A DNA stretch of 64,000 bases from Planococcus lenghuensis. GTDB lineage: Bacteria > Bacillota > Bacilli > Bacillales_A > Planococcaceae. The notes under the pieces are model-generated. The model saw nothing but the letters and a program-made list of their open reading frames with translations, searched no databases and was not told the origin of the DNA. The position numbers and the translations under genes are program-made. The stretch is taken from contig NZ_CP019641.1 in assembly GCF_001999905.1 (NCBI RefSeq), forward strand, positions 186,001 through 250,000, in the 5' to 3' direction. Below, piece by piece: positions 1-8,746 of this stretch (within the stretch, counting starts at the first letter, position 1; every line of letters begins with the position of its first letter).

Positions 1-594
1 GGTGTGAAGCTAGGTGAAGTCGTCCTTGAAGCGGACTCGTAAAACGTGGATTTAGGGCGGTAGGCTTTAAAAACATTCTATGATGAGCGAAAGCGAACCC
101 TTGTATGTACGCTCCGTTACTCATTCCCTAACCTAATTACGAGATATATGGTTAGGTCTCGCGCGAAGAGGAATTTCTCTTGCCTGTGGAAATTCCCGAC
201 TGCACAAGTCTTTCCTGTGCTTGTGTAGTACCCATCAGAGTTAGGAATAGTCTCCTGATGGACAAGTACCGCCGGAGTATAAAGGGCATCTAAGGAATGT
301 AAATAAAGGGCTAATGTAAAGGGAACGTGCGAGAGTCGATACATGGAGAGATTGGACTCAATAATGTGTATTGACAGTCAGAGACACCATAGTACCAATG
401 ATGAGCAGCCGGTTGTATTCCAGCTATAAGGTCACCGACCGAAATGCGGAAGAGGATAAAACTGCTCTAGGGAAGGGTGTTAGTCAGTAAGTGTTTCGAT
501 GAGCGGATTTGTTTAAACGAACCATGTGGGAGTTAAAGAGTTAATTCATCTGGGTTAGTCCGTTTCCTCTAATCAAGGGGGGCGAACCAATTAA

Positions 595-2466
595 ATGATG
601 AAGGATAAAAAACAAAATCCTAAAAACGAAAACGAGTTAAAGACAATTCTCGATAGTATGTATCAAATCGCCAAAGATACTGAAAAGCCATTCTTCAATT
701 TGATTGAGCTTATGAAAAATGAGCAGACAATCATGACGGCGGTTCACAATATCAAAGGCAACAAGGGAAGCAAGACGCCTGGGATAGATGGAAAGACTAT
801 CGATGACTACTTGCAATTGAGCAGAGCAGAACTTCTTTCTTTAATAAGAAGAAGCATCAATAACTACAATCCGAGCCCGGTAAGAAGAAAATACATCCCA
901 AAAGCAAATAAGGGTAAACGACCGCTGGGAATTCCCACAATAATGGACCGAATCATCCAAGAAATTACGAAAGTCGTACTCGAACCAATAGCAGAAGCTA
1001 AATTCTATCATTACAGTTTTGGCTTCAGACCTATGCGATCCGCTGAACAAGCAATCGCAGAAATATTGGAGCGGATACGGCGCAGTAAGACGTACTGGAT
1101 AATTGAAGGAGACATCAAAGGTTTCTTCGACAACATCAACCATAACAAGCTGATAGAGATGTTATGGACAATGGGCATTCGGGACAAACGAGTGCTGATG
1201 ATGATTAAGAAGATGCTGAAAGCGGGGGTCATGGAAGAAGGTAATGTTAGAGATAGCATGACCGGTACTCCACAAGGCGGCATCATTTCACCGCTCTTGG
1301 CGAATATTTACCTTAACTATTTTGATTGGGAAGTGGCAAAGATGTTCCAGGAGCATCCTGCCAGATACAAAGTGAAAGATGTATCTCGCAATGGACTACA
1401 AAGGGTTCGTCAGCGTCATGAAGATATTTTCTTGGTCCGGTACGCAGATGATTGGGTTGTACTCTGCCAAACGGAAGAAAAAGCCAAAAAGGTTCTAACG
1501 AAGATTGAAAAATATTTCTCGCATAAGCTCAGCCTTGAACTCTCTAAGGAAAAGACCGTCATCACAGACATCCGTGAGGATAGGGCCTCATTCTTAGGCT
1601 ACTGGATATATGCTGAACACGACCGTCTCAATAAAGGCAAGATGCAAGGTAAGGCGATACCCAATATGGATAGAGCGAAAGAAAAAATCCGCGAAATCAA
1701 CAAGGAAATCAGGCGGCTTTATACTTTTCGCGGCAATGTCCCGATTCAGGTGGAAATCATCGAAAGAATAAATGCCAAAATCGTTGGAGTATCCAATTAC
1801 TACAAAATTGCCAATGTCTCCTCCATCTTTCGAGGGTTGGATAAACGTATTTTCTACAATCAATGGCGGACGTGGTTACGAATGAATAACCTTCGAGGAC
1901 GATATCACTCGCTAACCACTCCCGCTAAGAACCTTGCGAATAGAAGAGACAGACATAAAGACAGGAATTGCAGACTGTTCTACGTTGAAGAGCTTGGCGT
2001 AAAAGTAGGAATCACAAAGTTCGCACATACTCCAAAACGGAATGCTATGAAAGTGAACTTGAAGCTTACTCCGTACACGAATGAAGGCCGAAGGATATAC
2101 AAGCGGACTACCGGTAAAAGAGATGGGCTAGACAGACCAAATCTTTTCAATGAAGAAATGGACTTCTACTATCTTAAAAACCGATACCCGATCTATAACT
2201 TCGAATACTTCCTTAATAGGGAGTACACCTTCAACCGAGACAGAGGGAAATGTGTCTGCTGTTCTACAGCATTAAATGCAGGCAACTTACACATTCACCA
2301 TAAGCAAAGAAACCTACCGCTTGTAAAAGTGAACAAAGTCAGCAATTTGGTCTCCCTATGTAAGACGTGTCATAAGTTGATTCACAACGACAATCCAGTT
2401 GATTACAAAAAGGGCAGCAAGAAGATTTTGAGACTCCGCGAACTGAACCAAATGGCTAAGAACTAG
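595..2466 (+). CDS. ltrA: Group II intron reverse transcriptase/maturase/endonuclease
   Basis: The 623-aa intron-encoded protein promotes intron splicing (maturase) and target-primed reverse transcription during retrohoming. The RT domain carries the YADD catalytic box (in VRYADDWVV, near residue 285) and the TPQGGIISP block near residue 225. It is followed by the thumb/X domain. The C-terminus has a complete HNH endonuclease, with Cys pairs CVCC and CKTC around HIHHK and a closing CHKLIH, so all enzymatic parts look intact. The full length matches the usual 560-630 aa. The start is the ATG pair at 595/598 after an AAGGGGGG ribosome site. It is expressed from within intron domain IV. Confidence 0.95.
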   Translation: MMKDKKQNPKNENELKTILDSMYQIAKDTEKPFFNLIELMKNEQTIMTAVHNIKGNKGSKTPGIDGKTIDDYLQLSRAELLSLIRRSINNYNPSPVRRKYIPKANKGKRPLGIPTIMDRIIQEITKVVLEPIAEAKFYHYSFGFRPMRSAEQAIAEILERIRRSKTYWIIEGDIKGFFDNINHNKLIEMLWTMGIRDKRVLMMIKKMLKAGVMEEGNVRDSMTGTPQGGIISPLLANIYLNYFDWEVAKMFQEHPARYKVKDVSRNGLQRVRQRHEDIFLVRYADDWVVLCQTEEKAKKVLTKIEKYFSHKLSLELSKEKTVITDIREDRASFLGYWIYAEHDRLNKGKMQGKAIPNMDRAKEKIREINKEIRRLYTFRGNVPIQVEIIERINAKIVGVSNYYKIANVSSIFRGLDKRIFYNQWRTWLRMNNLRGRYHSLTTPAKNLANRRDRHKDRNCRLFYVEELGVKVGITKFAHTPKRNAMKVNLKLTPYTNEGRRIYKRTTGKRDGLDRPNLFNEEMDFYYLKNRYPIYNFEYFLNREYTFNRDRGKCVCCSTALNAGNLHIHHKQRNLPLVKVNKVSNLVSLCKTCHKLIHNDNPVDYKKGSKKILRLRELNQMAKN

Positions 2467-2603
2467 CGAAACTGACTACGAGACATTGAATAAACTCAAA
2501 TTCGTTTAAACGCTTAGAGAAACGGCGGTTATATCCGTAAAGGTATAACCTGCCTGCAAAGTTAATGCTGAGATAACAGCATAACTGGCGACTTATTGAT
2601 GGA

Positions 2604-2637
2604 AAGCCGTATGCGGTGAAAATCGCACGTACGGTTT
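2604..2637 (+). ncRNA. Group II intron domain V catalytic hairpin
   Basis: Thirty-four bases forming the near-invariant domain V: AAGCCGTATGCGG, a GAAA-like loop, and the complementary CGCACGTACGGTTT. The catalytic AGC triad is present in the 5' strand. Domain VI with the branch-point adenosine should lie in the following ~45 bases. Confidence 0.85.
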
Positions 2638-2694
2638 GGGGTGGGGGAAAAGATGGAGATAACCTCAAAGTCCTACCTATCACCATAATCGGCC

Positions 2695-5118
2695 ATGATG
2701 ACCGCTATTGCGGATGGCTACCATACCATGAAGCAGAAAGACGGCTATCATGTCTGCCTGATGTGTCCTCCTTCCCTCACGAAGAAGTGGCCGCAGGAGA
2801 TCCGTCAGCTGATTCCGGAAGCCGAAGTCCATGTGATTTCACACACCGACCAGCTGATCCGCTTTCACAGCGACTGGACGCAGAAAGGACGACCAAAACC
2901 GGTCAAGCCGACGTTCTTCATCATCTCCTTTACGATAATGAGAGGGGATGCGCGAACCATGCCGGCAATCGATTACCGACGCAAGGTGATGCTTCCGAAA
3001 GAGGAAGGCGCTGAGCGCGGCGGTTTCTATTGTCATTCCTGCGGAAAGGCACACCAGGTGATTGAGAACAAACAGACGGAGACGAACGAGAACGGCATCG
3101 AACGTGAGATTTTCGAAACCCGCAATATGGAATCAAGCGAGTTTGGCACCAGCCGGCGAATCCATACCGGCGTTCTGCCAGCGAACGCGTTCTGCTTCTA
3201 CTGTGGTGATTCATTCTGGACCAAGCGAGTGCCGGTACGCTACGGCTCATTCAAAGCCTGGACCGCTCATGAAAAGAAGCTGGCTCACGCCATTCGTCAG
3301 GAGAGCAAGAACCACGTTCAGCATATCCAGTCCAGCCAGCCGAAACCGGCCGCTATCACAGGCATGCCGCGCCGTGTCGCTGCGATCGAATACATTCGCC
3401 GGAAGATGAAACACTTCTTCGATATGGCGATTGTTGACGAGATCCACGAGCTGAAAGCCGGTATGAGTGCTCAGGGGAACGCCCTTGGCGCTTTAGTGGA
3501 ATCATCGAAAAAGGTGATCGGCGGTACCGGTACACTGTTCGGCGGAAAAGCAGAGGACGTTTACTACTTACTGTGGCGCTTGTTCCCGCAGATGATGGCG
3601 GAGAGCGGATATCGCTACGAGGAAGTCACACGTTTCAATGAGGAATACGGAAATATTGAAGAAACGACCTACGAATCCCGTTCTGAGGCGAGTGAGTATA
3701 CCAATACCAATTCACGGGGCGGCGATCGTCGGACAACAAAGAAAGTCATGCCCGGCATCTCTCCCTTCATCTTCGGCAAATACCTGGTTCAGAACGTCAT
3801 CAACGTCCGACTGAAGGATGTATGGCCGGATCCAGTTGAACTGGTCGATACCCCGACCATCTTTGTTCCGATGAGCGAGGAATTGAGAAAGCCGTATGAT
3901 CAGATGCTTCATTCTTTCGAACGTGCCATCGACTCCTATGACGATGGGTTCAAGCTGTTCATGAAAATGACGGATTACGGGATTGCCTATCCGGACAACC
4001 CATTCAAGTTTCCGGATGCCACGCACAAGAATGCAGACGGGAAACGGGAAGTCTTCTGGGATGCGCATCACCTGAATCCGGATTGTACGCTGCCGAAAGA
4101 AGCGAAGCTGCAGGAAATCATTCAGACAGAAATGGCGGAAGGGCGAAAAGCGATTGTGTATGTTCGGGACACTGGAACATCGGTTTCCGAACGGGACTTG
4201 CGTCCGCGCCTGAAAGAGAAGCTGGAAGAGATCGGCGCCAAAGTCTGCATCCTGGATACGTCCACGACAAAGACGAATAACCGGAGTGAGTGGCTGGCCA
4301 ACAAGATCGAGCAGGAGAACTACGATGTCTGCATCGTTTCCCAAGAGCTGGTCAAAGTCGGTCTGGACCTCCTCTGCACGCCGACGCTCATCTACTATCA
4401 GTTCAGCTGGTCGCTGTTCACCATTAATCAGTCTGCACGACGCGCTTGGCGTCTCGGGCAGGACAAGGAATGCCGTCTGTTCTATCTCGCTTATAAAAAC
4501 AGCTTTCAGGAAAAGATGGCTGAGCTCATTGCGAAGAAGAACCGGGCGACTGCGGCCATCAACGGGGAAGTTTCCTCGGACGGTCTGTCAGCCATGCTCG
4601 GTGACGAAGGCGACCTTCAGTCCATGCTGATTGAATCGGTGAAAAACGGCGGGGCTGCGATGAAAGGTTCTGCAGAAGAATGGATTCACCAGACCTCTGA
4701 CAGAGCGCGGCAGCTGCTGGCGAACATCGGGAAGAAGAAACAGCTGGCGCCGATTGAGGCATTCCGGAAATGGGTGCAGGGAGAAATTACCGGCGATGTG
4801 ACACGGAACGCGTTTTTCCGGCGAGCGAAAGAGTTTACGGCACTTGTGGAATCGGGCGGATTGCCTGGCTTTGCCTTTGACGGCACTGGCCTGACCGTCG
4901 ATTATACGACAGTCTTTGGTTTCGACCGTGAATACATTTCGGACGGATCGCTCCTGTATCACATGAGCAAACCGCTTGATACAGCTGATGCCAAAACAAT
5001 TGAGAGAGACACCGCGGGTTCAGAGAAATTGACGCTGATCACCGTGACACAGCAAAAGACAAAATTGACGAAGAAGAAAGTGGCTGAAGACCAGCTCGCT
5101 TTCGACCTCTTCGCCTAA
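2695..5118 (+). CDS. SNF2-like DEAD/DEAH helicase, 3' exon (split by the intron)
   Basis: This is the C-terminal ~810 residues of a superfamily II DNA/RNA translocase. Visible motifs are Ia-like CPPSLTKKW, the Walker B/DExH box DEIHE near residue 247, GTGTLFGG (motif III) and the SNF2-type motif VI QSARRAWRLGQ near residue 580. Two CxxC zinc-ribbon pairs (CHSCG, CFYCG) sit between Ia and the DEIH box. The N-terminus with Walker A is missing. Bases 2687-2697 read AA-TCG-GCC-ATG in frame, the expected end of a GK-S Walker A. ATG 2695 has no ribosome site and an in-frame TAA lies at 2686-2688, so the protein is probably made only from spliced RNA. Such helicases are common on Gram-positive plasmids and islands; the substrate is unknown. 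Confidence 0.85.
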   Translation: MMTAIADGYHTMKQKDGYHVCLMCPPSLTKKWPQEIRQLIPEAEVHVISHTDQLIRFHSDWTQKGRPKPVKPTFFIISFTIMRGDARTMPAIDYRRKVMLPKEEGAERGGFYCHSCGKAHQVIENKQTETNENGIEREIFETRNMESSEFGTSRRIHTGVLPANAFCFYCGDSFWTKRVPVRYGSFKAWTAHEKKLAHAIRQESKNHVQHIQSSQPKPAAITGMPRRVAAIEYIRRKMKHFFDMAIVDEIHELKAGMSAQGNALGALVESSKKVIGGTGTLFGGKAEDVYYLLWRLFPQMMAESGYRYEEVTRFNEEYGNIEETTYESRSEASEYTNTNSRGGDRRTTKKVMPGISPFIFGKYLVQNVINVRLKDVWPDPVELVDTPTIFVPMSEELRKPYDQMLHSFERAIDSYDDGFKLFMKMTDYGIAYPDNPFKFPDATHKNADGKREVFWDAHHLNPDCTLPKEAKLQEIIQTEMAEGRKAIVYVRDTGTSVSERDLRPRLKEKLEEIGAKVCILDTSTTKTNNRSEWLANKIEQENYDVCIVSQELVKVGLDLLCTPTLIYYQFSWSLFTINQSARRAWRLGQDKECRLFYLAYKNSFQEKMAELIAKKNRATAAINGEVSSDGLSAMLGDEGDLQSMLIESVKNGGAAMKGSAEEWIHQTSDRARQLLANIGKKKQLAPIEAFRKWVQGEITGDVTRNAFFRRAKEFTALVESGGLPGFAFDGTGLTVDYTTVFGFDREYISDGSLLYHMSKPLDTADAKTIERDTAGSEKLTLITVTQQKTKLTKKKVAEDQLAFDLFA

Positions 5119-5137
5119 TAAAACTAGGAGGCTTATC

Positions 5138-6019
5138 ATGACACTGTTTATACAATCACTCGTCAGCATGGAACTATTCATACAAATAGGGTTGAGTTCA
5201 TTACTGCTGCTGGAAGAAGTTTTGATCACTCACGCAAACTGGATGCGGTTGTTCCCGCTTCCAGAAGATGCGTTCCACAAGAAAACCTTGGATAAAGTGG
5301 ATATTGAAACGGCATGGGGGTTGCGGTATGGAGTGCCGGAAGGAATGGCTGCGGCCGTTCTTTCTCCACTCCCAAAGGATTGTAGTCAGCCACAGGAACC
5401 GGAATATGTAGAATCCCAGTTGGACGAAGAGCACGAAGCTTTCCTGGCATCGCTTTATGAAGAACTGGCAGAGCCGGAAACATCAACTGCCCCGTCAGAT
5501 TTCGATTTGCAGTTCGGTCCAATCCCTGCGGATTCCGAAGAAGAACCAGTTTACACCGAAGATTCGGAAGTGGAAGCTGCAGAACTGGAAACGAAGGAAG
5601 CAGCGGAGGTCACAGCGGCAGCCGAGGAAACGGAAGAATCCGAATACCTGTTGATGGAGGATTGGCATGTGCAGCAGAAACCGGTTGCCATCCGGCCGCA
5701 GCTTACCGCTAAATCGACTCACTCAATCCGCTCAAACCATATTGGTGAGCAAGAATGGGTGGTTGAAATTATCGGTCATGAGCAAGAATACATCCACGTC
5801 AGTGACGGAGACAGCCGTACTTGGCTCAATGTGGCAAATGACTCTCTTGGGAAAGGGGATATTCTTTCCGTACTCGTACACCGGGCAATGACCGGAAAAA
5901 TCGAGGTCAAAAAAGCCGATATTCTGCAGAAAAAGTCCCTTGATTTCGCCTTAGAGCTGGAAAACGAAGAAGAATTTTATAATTTGTCGAGAAATGTCGA
6001 ACAAGAATATGTGATTTAA
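5138..6019 (+). CDS. Hypothetical protein with acidic linker
   Basis: The 293-aa protein begins 19 bases after the helicase stop and has an AGGAGG ribosome site, so it is probably co-transcribed with the helicase. The first 35 residues are hydrophobic and leucine-rich. Residues ~100-170 are a very acidic, low-complexity linker rich in Glu and Ala. Residues ~190-265 look folded (EWVVEIIGHEQEYIHV, GKGDILSVLVHR) and could be a small beta-barrel. I recognise no family. Partnership with the helicase is inferred only from position. Confidence 0.7.
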   Translation: MTLFIQSLVSMELFIQIGLSSLLLLEEVLITHANWMRLFPLPEDAFHKKTLDKVDIETAWGLRYGVPEGMAAAVLSPLPKDCSQPQEPEYVESQLDEEHEAFLASLYEELAEPETSTAPSDFDLQFGPIPADSEEEPVYTEDSEVEAAELETKEAAEVTAAAEETEESEYLLMEDWHVQQKPVAIRPQLTAKSTHSIRSNHIGEQEWVVEIIGHEQEYIHVSDGDSRTWLNVANDSLGKGDILSVLVHRAMTGKIEVKKADILQKKSLDFALELENEEEFYNLSRNVEQEYVI

Positions 6020-6033
6020 CTCAAATTTACACA

Positions 6034-6060
6034 GAAAAACCCATTTTCATTGGGTTTTTC
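6034..6060 (+). terminator. Rho-independent terminator
   Basis: The inverted repeat AAAAACCCA ... TGGGTTTTT has a 7-base loop and a T-run, and sits 15 bases after the stop at 6019. Further inverted repeats overlap it downstream: TTTCTGT/ACAGAAA around 6068-6087, and GGGTTTTTCCTCC against GGAGGAGAAACCC at 6052-6104. The region could therefore also act as an operator. Confidence 0.75.
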
Positions 6061-6134
6061 CTCCTGGTTTCTGTCAGTTTACAGAAATTTGGAGGAGAAA
6101 CCCATAAAAAGATATAACTTATCTCCCCTTTTTT

Positions 6135-6172
6135 AGGTAAAAAGGTATATACAATTGATAAACTTTTTACCT
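6135..6172. promoter_or_regulatory. 10-bp perfect inverted repeat upstream of gene at 6214
   Basis: AGGTAAAAAG at 6135-6144 is repeated inverted as CTTTTTACCT at 6163-6172 across an AT-rich 18-base centre that contains TATATACAATTGATAA. It lies 42 bases before the next gene, where a promoter is expected. A repressor operator is the simplest reading; a plasmid origin element is an alternative. Confidence 0.5.
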
Positions 6173-6213
6173 AGTTATAAAATTATAAAAGACATTCGAA
6201 GGAGGATATCACT

Positions 6214-6873
6214 ATGTGTCATGCATTTACACTTGAAGAAAAACCACAAGATGTCGTTCGAAAAATGATTTCAGACATAAAGAATCACGGAAAATTTTTA
6301 ACTGAAATAGAAGTATTGTTCAAAGGACGTCTTAAAATAAAATGTTTTGAAGTCACTTCTGACATGAAGTTGACCAACGGGTACTATAAGCAAATGGAGA
6401 GCGATTTATTAAGAATGGTATCGAATGTTCTAGAGCCAATTGTGAATTTCACCGGCTTCACAACAAAAGTAATTGTCCAAGTGCAAAACAACGGGGCGCT
6501 GGACTTCAATGATATTAATGTTTCCCTACATACCGATATGCCGGAGAAAATTACGGCTACCCGTCTATTCGAAAAACGTGTTAATCACATTTTCCCTTTT
6601 CTTGAGTTTTTGCAGGGAGTCGAAGTAAAAGGGCACCATCATCGATTGATTGCCTTGCATGCGAACATTAATTTATCAATAGAAGATATAGACTACGTCA
6701 TCTTTGAGGAGAAGATTTTCCCTCCACGAGTCACGACGCAATGGATGTTGACCCTTGAACGGATGATCCTGGAGTCGGAAAAAGAGTATGCCTATCATGC
6801 GTTTATCCCTTGTTTCGACGGTGAGCTGCTTTGGGAACGAAAAGAACAGGTTTTGAGGTACACGTTCCAATGA
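6214..6873 (+). CDS. Hypothetical protein, 219 aa
   Basis: A cytoplasmic-looking protein with a good GGAGGA ribosome site 11 bases before the ATG. There is no signal peptide or membrane segment and no family that I recognise. The middle (KVIVQVQNNGALDFNDINVSLHTD) looks like alternating beta structure, and there is an HHH near residue 148. The stop overlaps the next ATG by ATGA, indicating translational coupling with the membrane protein that follows. Conserved company with that membrane protein is the best clue to its role. Confidence 0.7.
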   Translation: MCHAFTLEEKPQDVVRKMISDIKNHGKFLTEIEVLFKGRLKIKCFEVTSDMKLTNGYYKQMESDLLRMVSNVLEPIVNFTGFTTKVIVQVQNNGALDFNDINVSLHTDMPEKITATRLFEKRVNHIFPFLEFLQGVEVKGHHHRLIALHANINLSIEDIDYVIFEEKIFPPRVTTQWMLTLERMILESEKEYAYHAFIPCFDGELLWERKEQVLRYTFQ

Positions 6874-7469
6874 CTGTTCTTTCATATTTGAAGGGCAGCC
6901 TTATTTGGCTGATCATCCTTCTAACAGGAACGATTTCTACTCCTGTATCGGCAGCGACCCATTTTCTGCCTAAAGAAAAACCGCCAAATCAAGTGGCCCC
7001 TCAATCTGATAGCACAATTTGGTCAGATGCCGCTCAGGGCTTAATGAGTTTCTTTAGTCAGGGGCTGAATGAAGCGATTGTGTTATTTACCGGTTTGTTT
7101 TTGATCGGCACCTTTGCGATGGTCTTCTCTGTCTTGCTCCGAAATGGCCAGTGGCAGAAATTTGCGACACAAACTATGGCATGGTCCTTTCTCGCTCTGC
7201 TTCTGATCCGTCTAATTCCGTTACTTGCAATTACCATCCATTCTTGGGAAGACGTTAATGAATATTTATTGTTCGGTATAAAGCTTATTGCAACAGGTGT
7301 GTTCCTGATTGGGCTGTTAGCAATAGAACCGATTGCGGACCTTTTCCGTCGGGGAGATCAGCTAATTGCTCACCCAAAATATCGAAGATGGGCTAAAAAT
7401 GCGTTGGGGATCGCCATCCTAATGATTCTGTTGAGTCAGGGATTCATGTATTTCTATTTAAAAGTGTAA
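6870..7469 (+). CDS. Exported or membrane protein with three to four TM segments
   Basis: I start at ATG 6870, inside the ATGA overlap with the preceding stop; an upstream in-frame GTG/ATG has no ribosome site. The protein has a signal-like N-terminus (SLIWLIILLTGTISTPVSAA), a short extracellular linker, then hydrophobic segments near residues 63-85, 98-120, 130-150 and 172-195. RRGD and KYRRWAK give a positive cytoplasmic loop. No catalytic motif is visible and the function is unknown. It is the last gene of its unit, with a strong terminator after it. Confidence 0.7.
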   Translation: MTVLSYLKGSLIWLIILLTGTISTPVSAATHFLPKEKPPNQVAPQSDSTIWSDAAQGLMSFFSQGLNEAIVLFTGLFLIGTFAMVFSVLLRNGQWQKFATQTMAWSFLALLLIRLIPLLAITIHSWEDVNEYLLFGIKLIATGVFLIGLLAIEPIADLFRRGDQLIAHPKYRRWAKNALGIAILMILLSQGFMYFYLKV

Positions 7470-7529
7470 AAAGTCTACCCACTGGTTTCGCGCATTTGGT
7501 ATAATTAACACATAACTTAAACTAACAGG

Positions 7530-7581
7530 GCGCACCCCTCCTTTTGCAGCATTTGCTGTTTTGGAGGGGTGCGCTTTTTTT
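7530..7581 (+). terminator. Strong rho-independent terminator
   Basis: The stem GCGCACCCCTCC pairs with GGAGGGGTGCGC, with an inner CAGC/GCTG extension and a run of seven T. It ends 12 bases before the next ATG, so transcription of the following gene is either separate or controlled by readthrough. Confidence 0.85.
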
Positions 7582-7593
7582 AGGAGTGATTGA

Positions 7594-8172
7594 ATGAATT
7601 TAATGCTAATCGGTGATGCTGACAAACGGCGCGAGAAGTTGTTATATACGTTGATGTTGTCATTCCCTTCTCATAGAATAACAGCTTACAGCTGTGTGCC
7701 TACAATTCATCAGCTGGAGGAAATACACCTTGTCTTATTCTTGGCAAACGATGCTGAAATGGCCAAACAACTCGACTGGCTCCCGCCGGGAATGCCGATT
7801 TTTCTTATAGAGGAAAAACCGATTCCATATATTGACCGGTATATCGAAAGACGGAATGTTAAAGGTTATATCCAGAAGAATACATCTCTAAACACTCTCA
7901 ATTTTGCAATCAAACTTGTGTTGGAAGGAGGCAGCTACTTTGACCCATCTCACCAACCGAACACGGGAGGGAAACGGAAAGTCGATTTACTGGAGTTTAG
8001 GGTATTTGCCATGCTCTCGAAAGGCTATCCCATTAAAGAAGTGGCAGGCCGGATGAATATCTCGGAAGAAAAAGCGGAGAAATACCGGATGAATTTTATC
8101 GATATGGGATTTCCAATGCCATCAAGGAATAAGGAGAAGGCTGTTCAAGCTTTGCGTCCCATTCGCCAATAG
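7594..8172 (+). CDS. LuxR/NarL-type regulator with degenerate receiver domain
   Basis: The 192-aa protein has the size and layout of a NarL-type response regulator: a receiver-like N-terminus (residues ~1-115) and a LuxR-type helix-turn-helix (LLEFRVFAMLSKGYPIKEVA then MNISEEKAEKYR, residues ~130-170). The acidic cluster near residue 8 is reduced to GDAD. The phospho-acceptor position after HLVLFLA is not Asp, although the conserved Lys (GYIQK) remains, so it is probably a phosphorylation-independent DNA-binding regulator. No sensor kinase is adjacent. Its target could be the palindrome at 8187-8204 just downstream. Confidence 0.75.
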   Translation: MNLMLIGDADKRREKLLYTLMLSFPSHRITAYSCVPTIHQLEEIHLVLFLANDAEMAKQLDWLPPGMPIFLIEEKPIPYIDRYIERRNVKGYIQKNTSLNTLNFAIKLVLEGGSYFDPSHQPNTGGKRKVDLLEFRVFAMLSKGYPIKEVAGRMNISEEKAEKYRMNFIDMGFPMPSRNKEKAVQALRPIRQ

Positions 8173-8186
8173 TATTTGCAATTTAT

Positions 8187-8204
8187 AATATAACGTTATA
8201 TTAT
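8187..8204. promoter_or_regulatory. 18-bp perfect palindrome
   Basis: TAATATAACGTTATATTA lies in the 63-bp gap between the regulator at 7594 and the DUF2325 gene, in very AT-rich DNA that could also hold a -10 box. It is consistent with an operator; there is no T-run to support a terminator. Confidence 0.45.
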
Positions 8205-8235
8205 TATAAATACAAAATAGACAGGAGTGATTCGA

Positions 8236-8547
8236 ATGAAGAAAACCACCATTTTTATCGTTGGCGGTAGCCAGGAACAGACGTACAAGAAAATCGGGAA
8301 GAAGGCAGGGTGCGATATTTTGTTCCACAATGGCAAAGCCCGGAATGGCGGAGTCAAGAAAGCGTTCGAACCGATGGTCAAGAAAGCGGATTGTGTAGTT
8401 GTGCTGGCTGGAGCTTGTGGCCACGAAACGATGTATTCCATTAAAGAACTTTGTAAAGCAAATCAGATAGAAGTCGTCTTTCAAAAAGGATTTGGCGCGA
8501 GCGGAGCGGTTAATGCTGCCCTGGACCGCCTGAAATCCGTTGCTTGA
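8236..8547 (+). CDS. DUF2325 domain protein
   Basis: The ~103-aa protein begins with a nucleotide-fold-like IFIVGGSQEQTYKKI and ends FGASGAVNAAL. In between it has the HNGK..NGGVKKAFEPMVKKADCVVVLAG pattern and a Cys-rich stretch (CGHETMYSIKELCK) typical of DUF2325. These small proteins are widespread on Gram-positive plasmids and near metal or stress genes; no reaction is established. The ATG at 8236 is preferred over the GTG at 8227 because AGGAG is spaced 8 bases before it. Confidence 0.8.
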   Translation: MKKTTIFIVGGSQEQTYKKIGKKAGCDILFHNGKARNGGVKKAFEPMVKKADCVVVLAGACGHETMYSIKELCKANQIEVVFQKGFGASGAVNAALDRLKSVA

Positions 8548-8569
8548 AAGAATCAGGAGGAGGAAAAAA

Positions 8570-8740
8570 ATGATAAAGTATGATGCAAAAATCTGTATTG
8601 GCTACGGGAACGAATTCGTGCTTCTTCGTATGAGTGATGAAATGTCCTCGTTATTCTGCACACCGGACTGTGAGTCGGAACACTCGATTTTCAACCCGGA
8701 ATTGCTCAAGCCTGAAAAACAAATTCCCACAGAGGAGTGA
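8570..8740 (+). CDS. Small hypothetical protein, 56 aa
   Basis: The start is ATG 8570 after a very strong AGGAGGAGG site; the longer TTG start at 8540 would overlap the previous gene. The protein is acidic, with one Cys pair (FCTPDCESE) that might bind metal. It lies in a tight operon with the genes at 8236 and 8747. No family recognised. Confidence 0.65.
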   Translation: MIKYDAKICIGYGNEFVLLRMSDEMSSLFCTPDCESEHSIFNPELLKPEKQIPTEE

Positions 8741-8746
8741 TCCCTC

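Larger units (their letters stand above)
1..2686 (+). mobile_element. Group II intron with ORF, 5' end at or before window start
   Basis: A ribozyme-type intron spanning the intron-encoded reverse transcriptase at 595-2466, with about 590 bases of structured non-coding RNA before it (domains I-III). A 34-nt domain V hairpin lies at 2604-2637 and a short domain VI follows. The 5' consensus GTGYG is met at bases 2-6, so the 5' splice site may lie almost at the window start, but the upstream exon is not visible. I place the 3' splice site after CCAT at 2686 because that restores the reading frame of the helicase downstream. The intron lies in sense orientation to that gene, so splicing could restore its message. 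Confidence 0.85.

Noticed and set aside
841-1286. Minus-strand frames inside the intron reverse transcriptase
   Set aside because: They are shadows of the intact RT/maturase frame.
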